From Brachycybe producta (lineage: Eukaryota > Arthropoda > Diplopoda > Playtdesmida > Andrognathidae), in the NCBI GenBank assembly GCA_036925085.1, contig JAUPFP010000026.1, positions 2,025,001-2,089,000 on the forward strand: a stretch of 64,000 bases of DNA, written 5' to 3'. The position numbers and the translations under genes are program-made. Position 1 is the first letter of the stretch, and every line of letters begins with the position of its first letter. Below are positions 12,140-23,609 of this stretch, one piece after another. Below the pieces are notes generated by a model, which did no database searches, was not told the DNA's origin, and worked only from the letters and a program-made list of their open reading frames with translations.

Positions 12140-13545
12140 GACGTTGCCCTACAGACACTTTCCTTAATTTCATTTGCCCTAATATTGTTTGTTGTAAATG
12201 GACACTTGCCCTAAAGGGACATTTGCTGTAAAACCACTTGCCCTAAAGGGACATTTGGCATAAAAGCACTTGCCCTAAAGGCACATTTGCCATAAAACCA
12301 CTCGCCCTAAAGGTACATTAGCCATAAAACCACTTGCCCTAAAGGGACATTTGCCCTAAAACCACTTGCCCTACAGGGACATTTGCTGTAAAACCACTTG
12401 CTCTAAAGGGACATTTGCCATAAAACCACTTGCCTAAAGGGACATTTGCCATAAAACTACTTGCCCTAAAGGGACATTTGCCATAAAATCACTTGCCCTA
12501 AAGGGACATTTGCTCTTAAACCATTTGCCCAAAGGGACATTTGCCGTAAAACCGCTTGCCCTAAAGGGACATTTGCTCTTAAACCATTTGCCCAAAGGGA
12601 CATTTGCCGTAAAACCGCTTGCACTAAAGGGACATTTGCCATAAAACCGCTTGCACTAAAGGGACATTTGCCATAAAACCACTTGCCCTAAAGGGACATT
12701 TGCCCGAAAACCACTTGCCCTAAAGGGACATTTGCCCGAAAACCACTTTCCCTAAAGGGACATTTGCACTAAAACCACTTGCCCTAAAGGGACATTTGCC
12801 ATAAAACCACTTGCCCTAAAGGGACATTTGCCATAAACCACTTGCCCTAAAGGGACATTTGCCATAAAACCACTTGCCCTAAAGGGACATTTGCCATAAA
12901 ACCACTTGCCCTAAAGGGACATTTGCCCTAAAACCACTTGCCCTAAAAGGACATTAGCCATAAAACCGCTTGCTTTAAAGGGACATTTGCCATAAAACCA
13001 CTCACCCTATAAGGACATTAGCCATAAAACCACTTGCCCTAAAGAGACATTTGCCCTAAAACCACTTGCCCTAAAAGGACATTAGCCATAAAACCGCTTG
13101 CTTTAAAGGGAAATTTGCCATAAAACCACTTGCCCTAAAGGGGCATTTGCCCTAAAGGGACATTTGCCGTAAAACCGCTTGCCCTAAAGGGACATTTGCC
13201 GTAAAACCACTTGCCCTAAAGGGACATTTGCCCTAAAACCACTTGCCCTAAAACCACTTGCCCTAAAGGGGCATTTGCCCTAAAACCACTTGCCCTAAAG
13301 GGGCATTTGCACTAAAACCACTTTCCCTAAAGGGACATTTGCCATAAAACCACTTGCCCTAAAGGCACATTTCCTGTAAAACCACTTGCCCTAAAAGGAC
13401 ATTTGCTGTAAAACCACTTGCCCTAAAGGGACATTTGCTGTAAAACCACTTGCCCTAAAGGGACATTTGCTGTAAAACCACTTGCCATAAAGGGACATTT
13501 GCTGTAATACCACTCGCCCTAAACTCGCCTAAACTCCCCCTATTT
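12140..13545. repeat. Minisatellite, about 32-35 bp unit, roughly 40 copies
   Basis: The unit is of the form 'cttgccctaaagggacattt' followed by 'gccataaaaccac', with frequent variants (gccgtaaaaccgc, gcccgaaaaccac). It lies in the last DNAJC13 intron. Shorter blocks of the same unit occur at 50676, 51255 and, inverted, at 52424. Confidence 0.95.
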
Positions 13546-14028
13546 GCCTTAAAAAGATACTTGCCCAAAAGGGAAATTTGTCCTAAAACTGTATAACCCA
13601 AAGGAGACAACTACAGTATATGAACAGTTTCTCAAAAATTACAAAGGAGAATTATTTTTTAATGAAAATTTTAGGATATAATGTACATAATTTTAATTTA
13701 AAAAGTCACCATTGGTTACTTCATTACGTAACTTGAGTTGTCTCTTCTAGCTGCATAATTGTTCAACGTGTTAGGTTGCAGATCTCCAGCAATGTTTTTG
13801 TATATTTTTTCAACTAAAATGTGTCACCTTAAACAGAATTTTAAGTTCTTAGAATTCCAAAAATTCTAACAAAATAACATTAAAACTTTCTATAAAGTTG
13901 ACTGTAATACATGTAGCTTATACATTGCACATAATACATATGTTAAGGTGTTCTGAATATTTTTGTAGTGCCCTGATACGTTAGAAAAAGGAAAATACAT
14001 GAAAGAAACAAAGTAGAAATTTGTTGAA
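13546..14028. other. DNAJC13 last intron, nothing recognised
   Basis: AT-rich intronic DNA between two tandem arrays, with no exon or repeat family recognised. Confidence 0.4.
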
Positions 14029-14221
14029 AATTTCAAATAAATTTGTTGAAAATTTCAAATAAATTTGTTGAAAATTTCAAATAAATTTGTTGAAAATTTC
14101 AAATAAATTTGTTGAAAATTTCAAATAAATTTGTTGAAAATTTCAAATAAATTTGTTGAAAATTTCAAATAAATTTGTTGAAAATTTCAAATAAATTTGT
14201 TGAAAATTTCAAATAAATTTA
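14029..14221. repeat. Perfect 22-bp tandem repeat, about nine copies
   Basis: The unit aaatttgttgaaaatttcaa + at is repeated head-to-tail with almost no variation, which suggests recent expansion. The unit is itself partly palindromic (gaaattt/aaatttc). Confidence 0.95.
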
Positions 14222-14440
14222 TTTTAAAATTTATCATAATATGATTGCCTCTACGCTAATCCTCAACTCTTGTAGTTTGTAATGCATTTTGATTTATTTC
14301 TTATTGCATCCTAACTAAAGTTAGGATTTAATTAGTGAAACTATGTCTTCTATGTTAATTTATGGAAGAAAGATATGCAGTCGTTGGGTAGGCTGTGACG
14401 TAAAATTGGGAGTTTTTCACTCTCCCATAGGTTTCGATGA

Positions 14441-14636
14441 CAGGTATTTAGAAATCGGGACGAACACAAGTTGGCTGCGCCCTTTTTATGACGACTGGCA
14501 ACTTCTAATTGGTTGGTTATGTAGTCTGACGTCACATGCTTTGTCCTTTTCAACGACACAACAAACCAATTAGATGTTTCCTGTCATCATAAAAAGGGCG
14601 GAGCCAACTTTTGTTTGTCCCGATTTCTAAATGCCT
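14441..14636. repeat. Palindromic MITE, long hairpin
   Basis: It opens CAGGTATTTAGAAATCGGGA and closes with the inverted form ending ATTTCTAAATGCCTG. The arms pair over about 80 bp around a central 'tgacgtcacatgc'. Same family as 10165-10335. Confidence 0.8.
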
Positions 14637-15017
14637 GTGTTTCGATGTGTGAAGAGAAAAAAGTTCACTTTACTACCATCTGCTGTTATGTACACAGGCG
14701 GTTGGAGACAGCATAAACGATTTTTCATCAAACCAATTATAAATTGCTGTCCCTCGTTAAAGGGCGGGAGGCATATGACATCAGACCATTTATCAAACGA
14801 AATAGAAACAGGACAATACGAATCGTTCATTGCTGTCTCCAACTGCTTCTTTACGTGCTGACCTTTTTTTGTCTTGGCACTTTGTGCCAAATTACAACAC
14901 AGATAGAAAGTATGATTTTGAAATAAAATTGTTATTTCAATTGTTGTTTTAGAATAACAATAATGTCCATTATAATGTTTTTGTTTTAATATAATTTTAT
15001 TTCTTTCTTTTTGAAAG

Positions 15018-15097
15018 CTGCTAGCCCTGGAGTTGCTGGATATTTGATGCAGGGTACAACGAAAGCAATGCCCAGTTCGCCACCGCCGATTAGTTGA
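15018..15097 (+). CDS. DNAJC13: DNAJC13 terminal exon
   Basis: The acceptor is tttttgaaag. It encodes ASPGVAGYLMQGTTKAMPSS PPPIS and the TGA stop at 15095-15097, after a split Ala codon. The GVAGYL..G and PPP residues correspond to the C-terminal tail of DNAJC13. Vertebrate proteins carry a few more residues after the proline run, so this tail is slightly shorter. Confidence 0.93.
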
Positions 15098-16718
15098 GAT
15101 CATTCCTTGTGAGGATACCAACTTTTTTTGATTCTTTGTTTCAAAAGTTGCTAATTTATTCTATTAATACAAAAAAAGGTTTACATCATTTGTATGATTA
15201 CTACAATTAGTTTGCTTTATTTTTATGTTCACAATGACATTGAAACATGTTCTCTTGGACAGCAAACTCACTTAAAATAGGAGGCTGTTTGTATTTTTAT
15301 ATATGAGCGTCATTTTCTTTGAATGCATCTTAGTTAACATGCAGTGAATTAAGTTATGTACAGTGTTGTATAAACTTTAAAGCATATAAAGTAAAATATT
15401 GCATTAAAATTATAAAAAGTTAAACAGTTCTTATTGGATACGCTAATTTTGTTTACTATTTTTTCAAAATGTTAGGTTGAAGTTGACTTCTTTGTCCGTG
15501 TGAAAAAATATAAACTAGGTTTATGCAACTATCTGACTTTGGTCTTAACCCTTCCCTGTTTGTCTGTGAGTTTTCCACTTCCCCTCAAATGTATGTTTGT
15601 CATCATCTTTTTACAAACAATTTTACACAAGTGTATGTCACCACTTCCTATCTTGAGGCAATGACAAATATGGTATTTCTTTTTGGATCCTTTTTTTTGG
15701 TTGTTTTTGATAGCTTTCAGACATGCGTGATGAGATAAAAAGTTAAAAAAAAATGTGTCCCGTCTCATATGTGTTTCATTAAAACCTTGTTTCCCCATTT
15801 CTTCCACCAGTCCTGTGGATCCCCCTGTCCCTCGTTTCCCATCCATCCCATTAGACCCATAGGTCTCACCCATCTCATAAGGCTAGGCCTATACTGTATA
15901 TTCCATTAGTTCCACATGTCCCGTTTATCCTGGTTTAGTCTCTTCCCAAAGACCTTTTGTTTGTATATACTCGTAAACATTCGTTGACATTGCCTTCTAG
16001 AATAACCAATGCAGTCATTAAAGCTAACCACAGGTTGCATTTTTTCCAACACACCCTTAAAGAGACCATTACCCCTCAGGATTGTTTTTTGTTGAAATAT
16101 CGCCAAGACTAAAATAATTTTTAAAATTAAAAATAAGACATTAAAATTATTTTAAAAAAACTTAAAAATGAAGTGACTTTTATTAGTCACCAAACAACAC
16201 CATTTTAAATTTCTAAAAACGAAATTCCCCCACCCACAATTTAGTGGCAAATATTGTCACCTCACATTTCCATAATTCCTTAATGAAATACATGTATTCC
16301 CTATAGTCATCTTAAACTCAATACAACTTTCACTGTTTCACATCAACTCGAGAGCCAAGTGGCAGGTGGGATATAATTCCAATATTAAATCCATGTGTAG
16401 TACTTTGAAATGAATAGGAAATACATGTATTTGAATAGGGAAGTAAAAGTAATAGGAAATGCATGTATTTGAATAATGAATTAAAAGTAATGTGAGGTGA
16501 CAACACAATTGAACACATGCAAAAGGCTTAAATATCGATATATCGATGTTTTTCGAGTAGAGGAGTATACTTTTTATTGCTTTAGTTCCGATTCATGTTG
16601 TTTGGTGGCGCATCTATCTGAAATTCCAAGTTACTACCAAATACCGATTCATTTTGAAGTTTTATTAATTAAGAAGGTACTTTTCAAAAAAAATGAACAT
16701 CAGTTTTACAATCAAAAG
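15098..16718. other. Intergenic DNA downstream of DNAJC13
   Basis: This is the start of the gap between the two convergent genes. I see only AT-rich sequence and short duplicated phrases (e.g. 'ggaaatgcatgtatttgaat', near 16420 and 16455). No coding exon was recognised. Confidence 0.5.
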
Positions 16719-16955
16719 CAGGGCCATGCGGTACATTTTCTCAGTATGATGCAAGTCTTCGAAATGCCGCCCGGGGGGGGGGATTAAATATGATAACCTT
16801 ATCATGCTATTAAAATAAGGTAGATAAAATAACGAAAATAATTGTATTTTCATTTCGCTGCGTATACCGCCCCCTCATTTTGCTGCTTATGCCGCCCCCC
16901 TTACGGTGCCGCCTGATGCGGCCGCCTCTCTGTATCATAGCATGGCACGGCCATA
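16719..16955. mobile_element. Short hAT-like MITE with 8-bp target duplication
   Basis: It is flanked by identical ATCAAAAG (16711-16718 and 16956-16963). The left end is CAGGGCCATGC; the right end read inversely is TATGGCCGTGC, matching at 8 of 11. The 8-bp duplication supports hAT. It is 237 bp, non-coding and GC-rich inside. Confidence 0.75.
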
Positions 16956-17019
16956 ATCAAAAGGTAAGTCTCTTCATAATTTTAAGTAGAAATTTCTAGA
17001 TATAATTTAATGGTTGCTT

Positions 17020-18172
17020 TAAACATTGTAAAGAAAATGTAAAAGAGGTCTGTTATTTTACCTTAGTCAGACCTATATTAGAATTCTAGTGGGGTAACCC
17101 GTCATAAATGACGGGAGCAAAATTCACAGGCAATTGTGCCCAGCATTAGAATTTCTTTTCCTCCGCCCTTTTATGACGTCATACCAAGTAACAAACCCAG
17201 TTAGAAATTGATGACGTTCATAAAAGGGCTGAGCAAAAGAAATTCTAATGCTGGGCACAATTGCCCGTGATACATTCTAGTTTAATTTTGCTACTATTAT
17301 CCCCTGACCTTTTTATATTTGAAAGAGAAAATGAGTTTTTCATTTTTTCTGGTGTGCGCATACGTGTCGTTTGTTCCTTTTTTACTCCTTTCATTTCAAT
17401 ATCAGTTTCTCCTTCCCCTTTTTTTCCTCTCCACGTTTCTCTCTCCCCCGCTACACTTTCCAACCTTTTCCCCCCTCTCCAATTTAATATCATGGGGTTC
17501 TTGGATGGGGAGTGTGCAACATATAGTTGACCTTGAGAAAAAAAAAGCGGTTCATTTATTCATTTAAATTTAAATTTATGTAAATTCCGACGTGCTTCAA
17601 GGTTTTTGTCTTTGTTTGTACAGCGTTAGGTCAGACAGACAAAAAAAAACGGGGCTTAATATATGTATATAATTGTTCCCCAATTTGGAGCCCATTTAGA
17701 AGTAACTTAAAGCACGAAATAGAAACGGTACAGCGTAGGACTGCAAGATTTGTGAAACGAAGATACGTGTAAACTGACAGTGTATCTTCTATGATTCGGG
17801 AACTAAACTGGGAATCATTAGCAGGCCGAAGAAATGACCAAAGCCTTGCCCTTTTCGGATGTTTACTGGTAGATGATAATATTGCCCTACTTAATGACTT
17901 ATTGAATACACATCCTCGTAAGCGAAGACACGGGCATTCAAAGACTTTAAAAGAATTAATTAATGGCTAGACCTGTTGCATATTTTTGGTCTTTCCCCCG
18001 AATGTTATTAGACTATGGAATTCTCTTCCAGTTGATAGTTCTTTGTTATTATGATTTCAATTTAACAATGATGTCTGGTTTTACCTGTATGACAATCATT
18101 TGTGATCAGGAGCAATCCCTCTGTCACATGGCTTTTAAGCTAATTGCAGGTGTACTGAGTTGGATTGAATTG
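17020..18172 (+). mobile_element. LINE-B fragment (RT C-terminus), interrupted
   Basis: With stop codons and frame changes, it encodes the end of a non-LTR reverse transcriptase: the HEIETVQR, ARFVK, DNIALLNDLLNTHP and YFWSFFP..VIRLWNSLP type blocks. It ends in repeated ttgaa. The short element at 17089-17676 is inserted in it: the sequences flanking that insertion are contiguous in the copy at 53795. Confidence 0.8.
17089..17676. mobile_element. Element P, monomer (GTGGGGTAACCC family)
   Basis: It starts gtggggtaacccgtcataaa, whose cccgtcat/atgacggg forms an 8-bp hairpin. A palindromic core ending 'cagcattagaatttc' follows, then a pyrimidine-rich tract and a terminal (ta)n stretch. The boundaries are supported by the uninterrupted LINE-B copy at 53795. 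No ORF resembles a known transposition protein. Confidence 0.7.
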
Positions 18173-19336
18173 AATAACAGCTGGATTATGGTAAAAGTTT
18201 TGAATGTATGCCATAGAAAATCCCTCTGGTCAATAGAAAGCATATGAAAACATTTGTTTAATACTTTGAAGCACTTGACTGCACCATACTATTTCAGTGT
18301 TTCATAACGTGATTTTTTACAAAGTACCACTACTCGCCCCAGAACGATCATAAAAACACCTCGAACCCCGATTTACCCTCAATTACTGTATGTTAGCATT
18401 GGAAAATGGATGATTTTTCATCTTCAGTAGTTAGTAGCTTTCTGTTGTTTTTGATAATTATCTATTCTGATCATCAAATGCTTTTTGTACAGAATACTGC
18501 TCTTAAGCATAGTTTATTTTTTAAGTACACAACGTATTTATACTGTTTAACATTATAATATGTTATACAAAGCACAATATGGGTTAATAATGATTACTAG
18601 CAACATACCCGTCATAACATGGTTTTTTTTAAATAGAAGAAATATATAAGAAAAATAAATCGCTAGTCCATCCAAGAGAAGGGTGAGAAACAAATGGGGG
18701 AGAAAGAAAGGGAAGGAGTGGGGAAGAGACAAATGGGGAGAAAGAAAGCGGGAACTTAAAGGTGTCATGGACTCTGGGGCATCTCGAACTTTGGGTCTTC
18801 GTGGGCACTGGCGCATCGCAGGCCTTGGGGGGCATCAATATGGAGTATGTTGATGGTAAAAATGTAATGCCCAAAACTGTAATGCCAAAAACAATGCATT
18901 TTCAATTTAAGTGTAGTACCCAAAAAGAATGCATTTTCAATGTGAAATGTAGTGCCCAAAAGGAGTGCATTTTCAAGTGTAAAAATATAGTACCCAAAAC
19001 AATGTACAATAGAGTCCCTATTATCCGAGTCAATGTAGACCAAAACAGTTCAGATACGGTCATCTCGATTAACCTGGACAACGGACACGGACATTGCGAC
19101 AATGTTCCCCTCCCCTCTAGGATCTCCCTCATTCCTGCTATATAGGAAGATACATATGTACTGCCAGAAAAATATGCAATTACAAAATTATGGGATTCCC
19201 AGATCTCCAAATTTCTAAGAAACCCAGTACTACCTATTCTTCCTTTATTTGCCACTCATACATACAAAATATACTAACTCGGATAACATAGAACTTCGAA
19301 TAATGTAGTCTCAGATAATCGAAACTACTGTATTTT
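18173..19336. other. Intergenic DNA with short tandem repeat
   Basis: 18660-18755 is purine-rich. 18868-19010 carries about four copies of a unit containing 'cccaaaa..aatgcattttcaa'. Open frames through it are repeat-derived. No gene was recognised. Confidence 0.5.
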
Positions 19337-19716
19337 CTAGAGGTGGGATGAATCCTAAATTTTCTCGAATCCGAATCCTAAAAGGTTCTCTAATCCCTCG
19401 ATTCTCTCGAATCCTATATTATTCATTAAGAAGATACATATAAATGAAATAATAAAAAACAGTGTGGTACTCAGGGTCGTCACAAGGTGATAGTGGTGAT
19501 CTGCATACCACCGAAATTGTAACAATCGCTGTTTTTTGTTAGTGAACGCTTTTATTGGACGTCAATGGAGTTAAAACTAATTTCACCAAAGTTTTTAATA
19601 GTTTTTTTTTAAAGGTTGGGATTCGAAAGACGAAAAAGCGCGAAGATTCGAGTTTTCGAATTTCGAATATTTTTCAAGATTCGTGGGATTCGAGGATTCG
19701 AATGTCCCATTCCTAG
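19337..19716. mobile_element. MITE with CTAG-rich inverted ends (GGTGGGATGAATCC family)
   Basis: It runs from CTAGAGGTGGGATGAATCC to CGAATGTCCCATTCCTAG, with many 'cgaatcc' repeats between. A second copy in the opposite sense is at 39688-40285. Confidence 0.65.
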
Positions 19717-19858
19717 TGTTTTCGGTGTAAAACTGCAGGTGCCCAAAACTTTGCATTTCAGAGGCATGGTTTTTGGTGTTATGATTTGTGGCATGACATT
19801 GGAATTCATTGGCTTTTTATTGTATTAATGTTTTTCATTTTAAAATATGTACATGGTA

Positions 19859-20648
19859 TATACAGGGTGAGACGAACAGGTTTAAAAATTTAATAACTTT
19901 TTTTGTTTATAATTTTATCAACATGTGGGAAATTAATTATGGAAAAATATTGACACCTAAATAACAAACATAAATTGTTAAATTTTATTTTCAAAATCAG
20001 AATTCAATTATTCTCACATAAAGAACTTATACCACCGTGCCACTTCAATGTCAGCTTTGGGGGTGCTCAGAATCCGAGGGCTATTCACCATGGTCAATTG
20101 CACCCTCTCAGACGCACTGTCTAGTGTGTTTTTTTATGTCAGAGAAGGGTCATGGGGCCTTGATTTTTTTGAAAATGACGATGGCAGTGCAGTGACAGAG
20201 TCAATGGCGAGCGATATCGAACTATGTTTGGAAATTCTATGTCTTGTGGCGAAGGACAGGTCTGAGGTGTGGTTTCTGCAGGAGGGAGCCACTGCTTACG
20301 CGGCCCGAATTTGACAAATTCATTGGCCATCACGTTTGCCGGATTTTACGGCACATGACTATTTTAGGGGGATTTACCTGAAAGAGTGGATGTATGTCAA
20401 CAAGCCCCCCCCCGTGACCATCCAGTAGCTCAAGGACAAGATCCATACAGATAACAGATTTGCGAAGCCGAAAATGAGGGGGGATTATATGAATTTAATT
20501 TTCAAACCTAATTCAAAAATCTCCCTTTTGTAAACTTTTATTTTCTTTTTGTTAAAAAAAAAAAGAAAAAAGTAAAATAATTAACAAACAAAAAAGTTAT
20601 TAAATAATTAAACTCCTTAATGACTTATGGGTCCACCCTATCTGTATA
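19859..20648 (+). mobile_element. Decayed DDE transposon with imperfect inverted ends
   Basis: The left end is TATACAGGGTGAGACG. The right end read inversely is TATACAGATAGGGTGGACC, and both are followed by 'ttaataactttttt' type sequence. It encloses the transposase relic at 20048-20470. The TACAGGGTG ends and protein fit a mariner/IS630-like group common in arthropods and other invertebrates. Confidence 0.75.
20048..20470 (+). pseudogene. Transposase relic (IS630/mariner-like DDE)
   Basis: Across frame changes and stops, recognisable pieces are FFENDDGSAVT, WFLQEGATAYAARI, SRLPDFTAHDYF and YLKEWMYVNKP. They correspond to the family's 'ENDxGxAVTVN', 'WFQQDGATAHTAR', 'RSPDLTAPDFFLWG' and 'YLKexVYxNKP' blocks. 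In the second block Glu replaces the usual catalytic Asp, so the protein is dead even apart from the stops. Confidence 0.75.
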
Positions 20649-20724
20649 AAAGTAAAATACATTGTAAGTAAGGTAAAATTGAACTTAATAGTTAAAGCTC
20701 CTAAAAACCGTTCTATTCAAATCC

Positions 20725-20850
20725 TTAGAAATCTATGAAATACAGATTGTCCTGCTCTGAAGCTTTCGGTTTGTTCCTCCAGTCGTTTTCCGGATAGTCA
20801 TCGAAGTTGTCAGTGTCTCCTGCGTATGTAACATTCGGCACTATAGGAGG
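20725..20850 (-). CDS. PRKX: PRKX-type kinase, terminal exon
   Basis: Read on the minus strand from the acceptor tattgtatag, it encodes PPIVPNVTYAGDTDNFDDYP END through to a final YFIDF and TAA. This is the AGC-kinase C-tail: the FDDYPENDW stretch and the C-terminal hydrophobic motif (F-x-x-F type, FIDF here, FKNF in human PRKX, FTEF in PKA). The gene runs leftward, facing DNAJC13 tail-to-tail, 5.6 kb apart. Confidence 0.93.
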   Translation of the reverse strand, partial: PPIVPNVTYAGDTDNFDDYPENDWRNKPKASEQDNLYFIDF

Positions 20851-20878
20851 CTATACAATAAAAATCTTGCTAGATTAA

Positions 20879-22622
20879 TTTAAGAAGTTACATCACAAAA
20901 TTACTACGAAAACTCTCTGCAAAGAGCGTTAGCAGCGTTTTTCTATTGAGCCCATAGACCCAATGTTAAAGAAAAAATGTTAATTTTTAAAATACACATA
21001 GCCGAGGCAATATGCTTATTTTTCATATTTAAAATTGTCCATTATTAAGTTTTCAAAGTGCAATGAGCACCTTAAATCTATGCTAATCGAGTGATAGATT
21101 TACAAAAAAATTTGGTAAGTGCGGTTATATTTTTAAAAACTATTTCAAAAATCGCGAATTTCTAACTCTTATGTTAAACTCCATATGTTAACTCCATTAC
21201 AATTACAATTAGTACTCTGCAGGCAGCCAAATAGGCATATGGCAGAGGGACATAAAAGTCCACATGCAGAATTAAGCATTGTCAAGCACATATATAAAAA
21301 ACAAAATGAATACAAATGTCAATCCCACAAACCAATATTATCCCCATTCACCACTGCCTCAGGAAGCGAGTTCCATTGTCTTATACCTCTAGGAAAAAAA
21401 GACCCATAATATGAATCTGTCCTAGCAAAAATCTCCCTAATTTTCTTAGAGTGGTCAGCCCTGCTCATGTATAGTGCTTTATGAATATCACTGGACTGCA
21501 GTTTAAGACAATCACCATGTGTAATTTTTCCAAACAATTTCAAACTTAACTCAGCCCTGCGATGTGCCAAACTATGCCATTGTAGCACTGACAGCATCTC
21601 AGTGACACTATCTGTAAATTTGTGCCTGCCACAAACAAACCTAGCTGCCTTATGCTGAACCATTTCAACTGAATGAGTGAGTGTGACGGAGTGAGGATTC
21701 CATTCACTGCAGCAATACTCAAGATGAGGCCAAACCAGTGCTTGATAGGCAATAGTTTTAACTTGTGCTAGGCAGGTGCCCAATGTCCTTTGACTAAAAC
21801 GAAGCATTTGTAGAGCTTTCCCAGTAACACCATCAATGTGTTTTTTCCAAGAAAGGTCATCTGTCATTGTAACTCCCAAGTACTTATAACACTTGACTCT
21901 CTGAAGAATAGTGTCATTCATACTATAATTGAACACAATTGGATTTCTACCCCGAGTTATCCTCATAACACTACACTTCCCCTCATTCAACTGAAGTTGC
22001 CATGTATTACACCATCCCTCAATTGCCTTCAAGTCTAGAGCTAATGTTTCACAGTCTTGGATACCATCAACCTCTTTGTAAATTAGAGTATCATCAGCAA
22101 ATAGTCTACAGTTGCTGCCAACTGTGCTGCTGAGGTCATTATTAAATATCAGGAACAAAAGAGGACTGTTGAGTATGCGATCGTAGAAAAAACATCCATT
22201 AAAATGCTCGTAAAAATAATTATTTAAAGGAAAAATCAGCACGTGCGCCAGTGTGTTGGCTTCACTGTGGGTTTTTAAAATTATGTTTACATATTTTGAC
22301 GAGCATTTTAATGGATTTTTTTCTTATTTGGTCGTACTCAATGGAGTTTAACATACAAGTTAGAAATTTGCGACTTTCAAATAGTTTTTAAAAATATAAT
22401 CGCACTTACCAATTTTTTGTCATTTTATCACTCGATCAGCATATATTTAAGGTGCACATTGCACTTTGAAAACTTAATATTGGACAAATTTAAATATGAT
22501 AAATAAACATATCGCCACAACTGTGTATTTTAAAACACAGGGTTTTTTTGGGTTTATGGGCTCAATAGAAAAACAATGCTAGCGCTCTTTGCTGAGATTT
22601 TCGAAGTAATTTTGTGATGTAG
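20879..22622. mobile_element. Foldback element (family FB) carrying a LINE insertion
   Basis: The left arm (about 20879-21190) and inverted right arm (about 22181-22622) match the FB arms elsewhere. Between them lies a minus-strand LINE-A copy. The element is in the last kinase intron. Confidence 0.75.
21191..22180 (-). pseudogene. LINE-A reverse transcriptase, 5'-truncated
   Basis: A 307-codon open frame (21319-22242, its first codons in FB sequence) encodes the palm and thumb of a non-LTR RT. It includes SPLLFLIFNNDL, the catalytic LFADDT box, NEGKCSVMRI, YKYLGVTMTDDLSWKKHI, VWPHLEYC and the end FFPRGIRQWNSLPEAV. The family resembles CR1/Jockey-group elements. The 5' half (endonuclease and first RT motifs) is missing. 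The 3' end is a repeated attacaatt tail. Confidence 0.88.
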
Positions 22623-22684
22623 TGTTTTTTCTCATTTCTTACACACTGTTTCGAAACTGATGAATCAAAAATCGTTTGACCTAC

Positions 22685-22762
22685 TTGAAGTTTTTTTTGA
22701 AAAACATGTTCCCAGTTCAGATTATGGAACCATCGGTGGCGTTTTACATCTTCTGCTCCATT
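22685..22762 (-). CDS. PRKX: PRKX-type kinase exon (C-lobe end)
   Basis: The acceptor is tttcatag and the donor CAA|GTAGGT; 26 codons, phase 0/0. It encodes NGAEDVKRHRWFHNLNWEHV and FQKKLQ, matching the 'NGAxDVKxHRWFxxxxWExxxQ+KL' segment of PRKX, and joins directly to PPIVP of the terminal exon. The exon that should precede it (family segment 'DLIKKLLVVDRTRRLGNMK' in human) was not found. Confidence 0.92.
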
Positions 22763-22961
22763 CTATGAAAAATAAAAGTTAGAATGTGATTACAGTTAAA
22801 ATGAATAAGTGCCAAAGTCAAATATACAGTATGTACTTAATAGGCCTATACTCGCAGACAGTTCGAAACAATAGACTATCTACAGATTTTCAGAACAATG
22901 AACACCCCCCCCCCCCGGTCTCCAATATACCAACATATTTTCATAGTGTTGTGTAATACAT

Positions 22962-23609
22962 TTAAACCACAGTGAAGCCAACACATTCGCGCAAGTCTTG
23001 ATTTATTTCTGGTTTTTTAAAATTATTTTTATGTATTTTTATGAGCATTTTAATATATGTTTTTCTTTTGCGTACGAGCCGCTTACTCAATGGAGTTTAA
23101 CACAAGAGTTAGAAATTCGCGATTTTGAAATAATTTTTGAAAATATAACCGCACTTACCAATTTTTTGTCGTTACAACTACAATTACAATTACAAAAAGT
23201 ACTCTGCTAGCAGCCAAATAGGCATATGGCAGAGGGACATAAAAGCCCACATGCAGAATTAAGCATTGTCAAGCACATATATAAAAAACAAAATGAATAT
23301 ACAAATGTCAATCCCACAAAACAAAATTATCCCCATTCACCACTTCCTCAGGAAGAGAGTTCCATTGTCTTATAACTCTAGGAAAAATTCAATCACTCGA
23401 TCAGCATATATTTAAGGTGCACATTGTAATTTGAAAACTTAATATTGAACAACTTTAAATATAAAAAATGAACATATTGCAGCCGCGACTGTGTATTTTA
23501 AAATTTAATATTTTTTCTTTAACATTGGGTCTATGTGCTCAACAGAAAAACGACGCTTACGCTCTTTGTGGAGATTTTTCGAAGTAATTTTGTGATGCAG
23601 CCTCTTAAT
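22962..23609. mobile_element. Half foldback element (FB) with LINE-A tail inserted
   Basis: Only the centre and right arm are present, ending gatgcagcctctta. A minus-strand LINE-A 3' end (about 23173-23392, same 'agcagccaaataggcatatg' block as at 21225) splits the arm. Confidence 0.7.

Noticed and set aside
12140-13545. CRISPR array or telomere-like repeats
   Set aside because: Units are contiguous variants without unique spacers, and 'ccctaaa' occurs only as part of a longer 32-35 bp unit. The genome is eukaryotic. It is a minisatellite.
14343-15121. Overlapping ORFs of 60-164 codons on both strands
   Set aside because: They run through a palindromic MITE and the terminal DNAJC13 exon in the wrong frame. 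Composition and position show they are chance frames.
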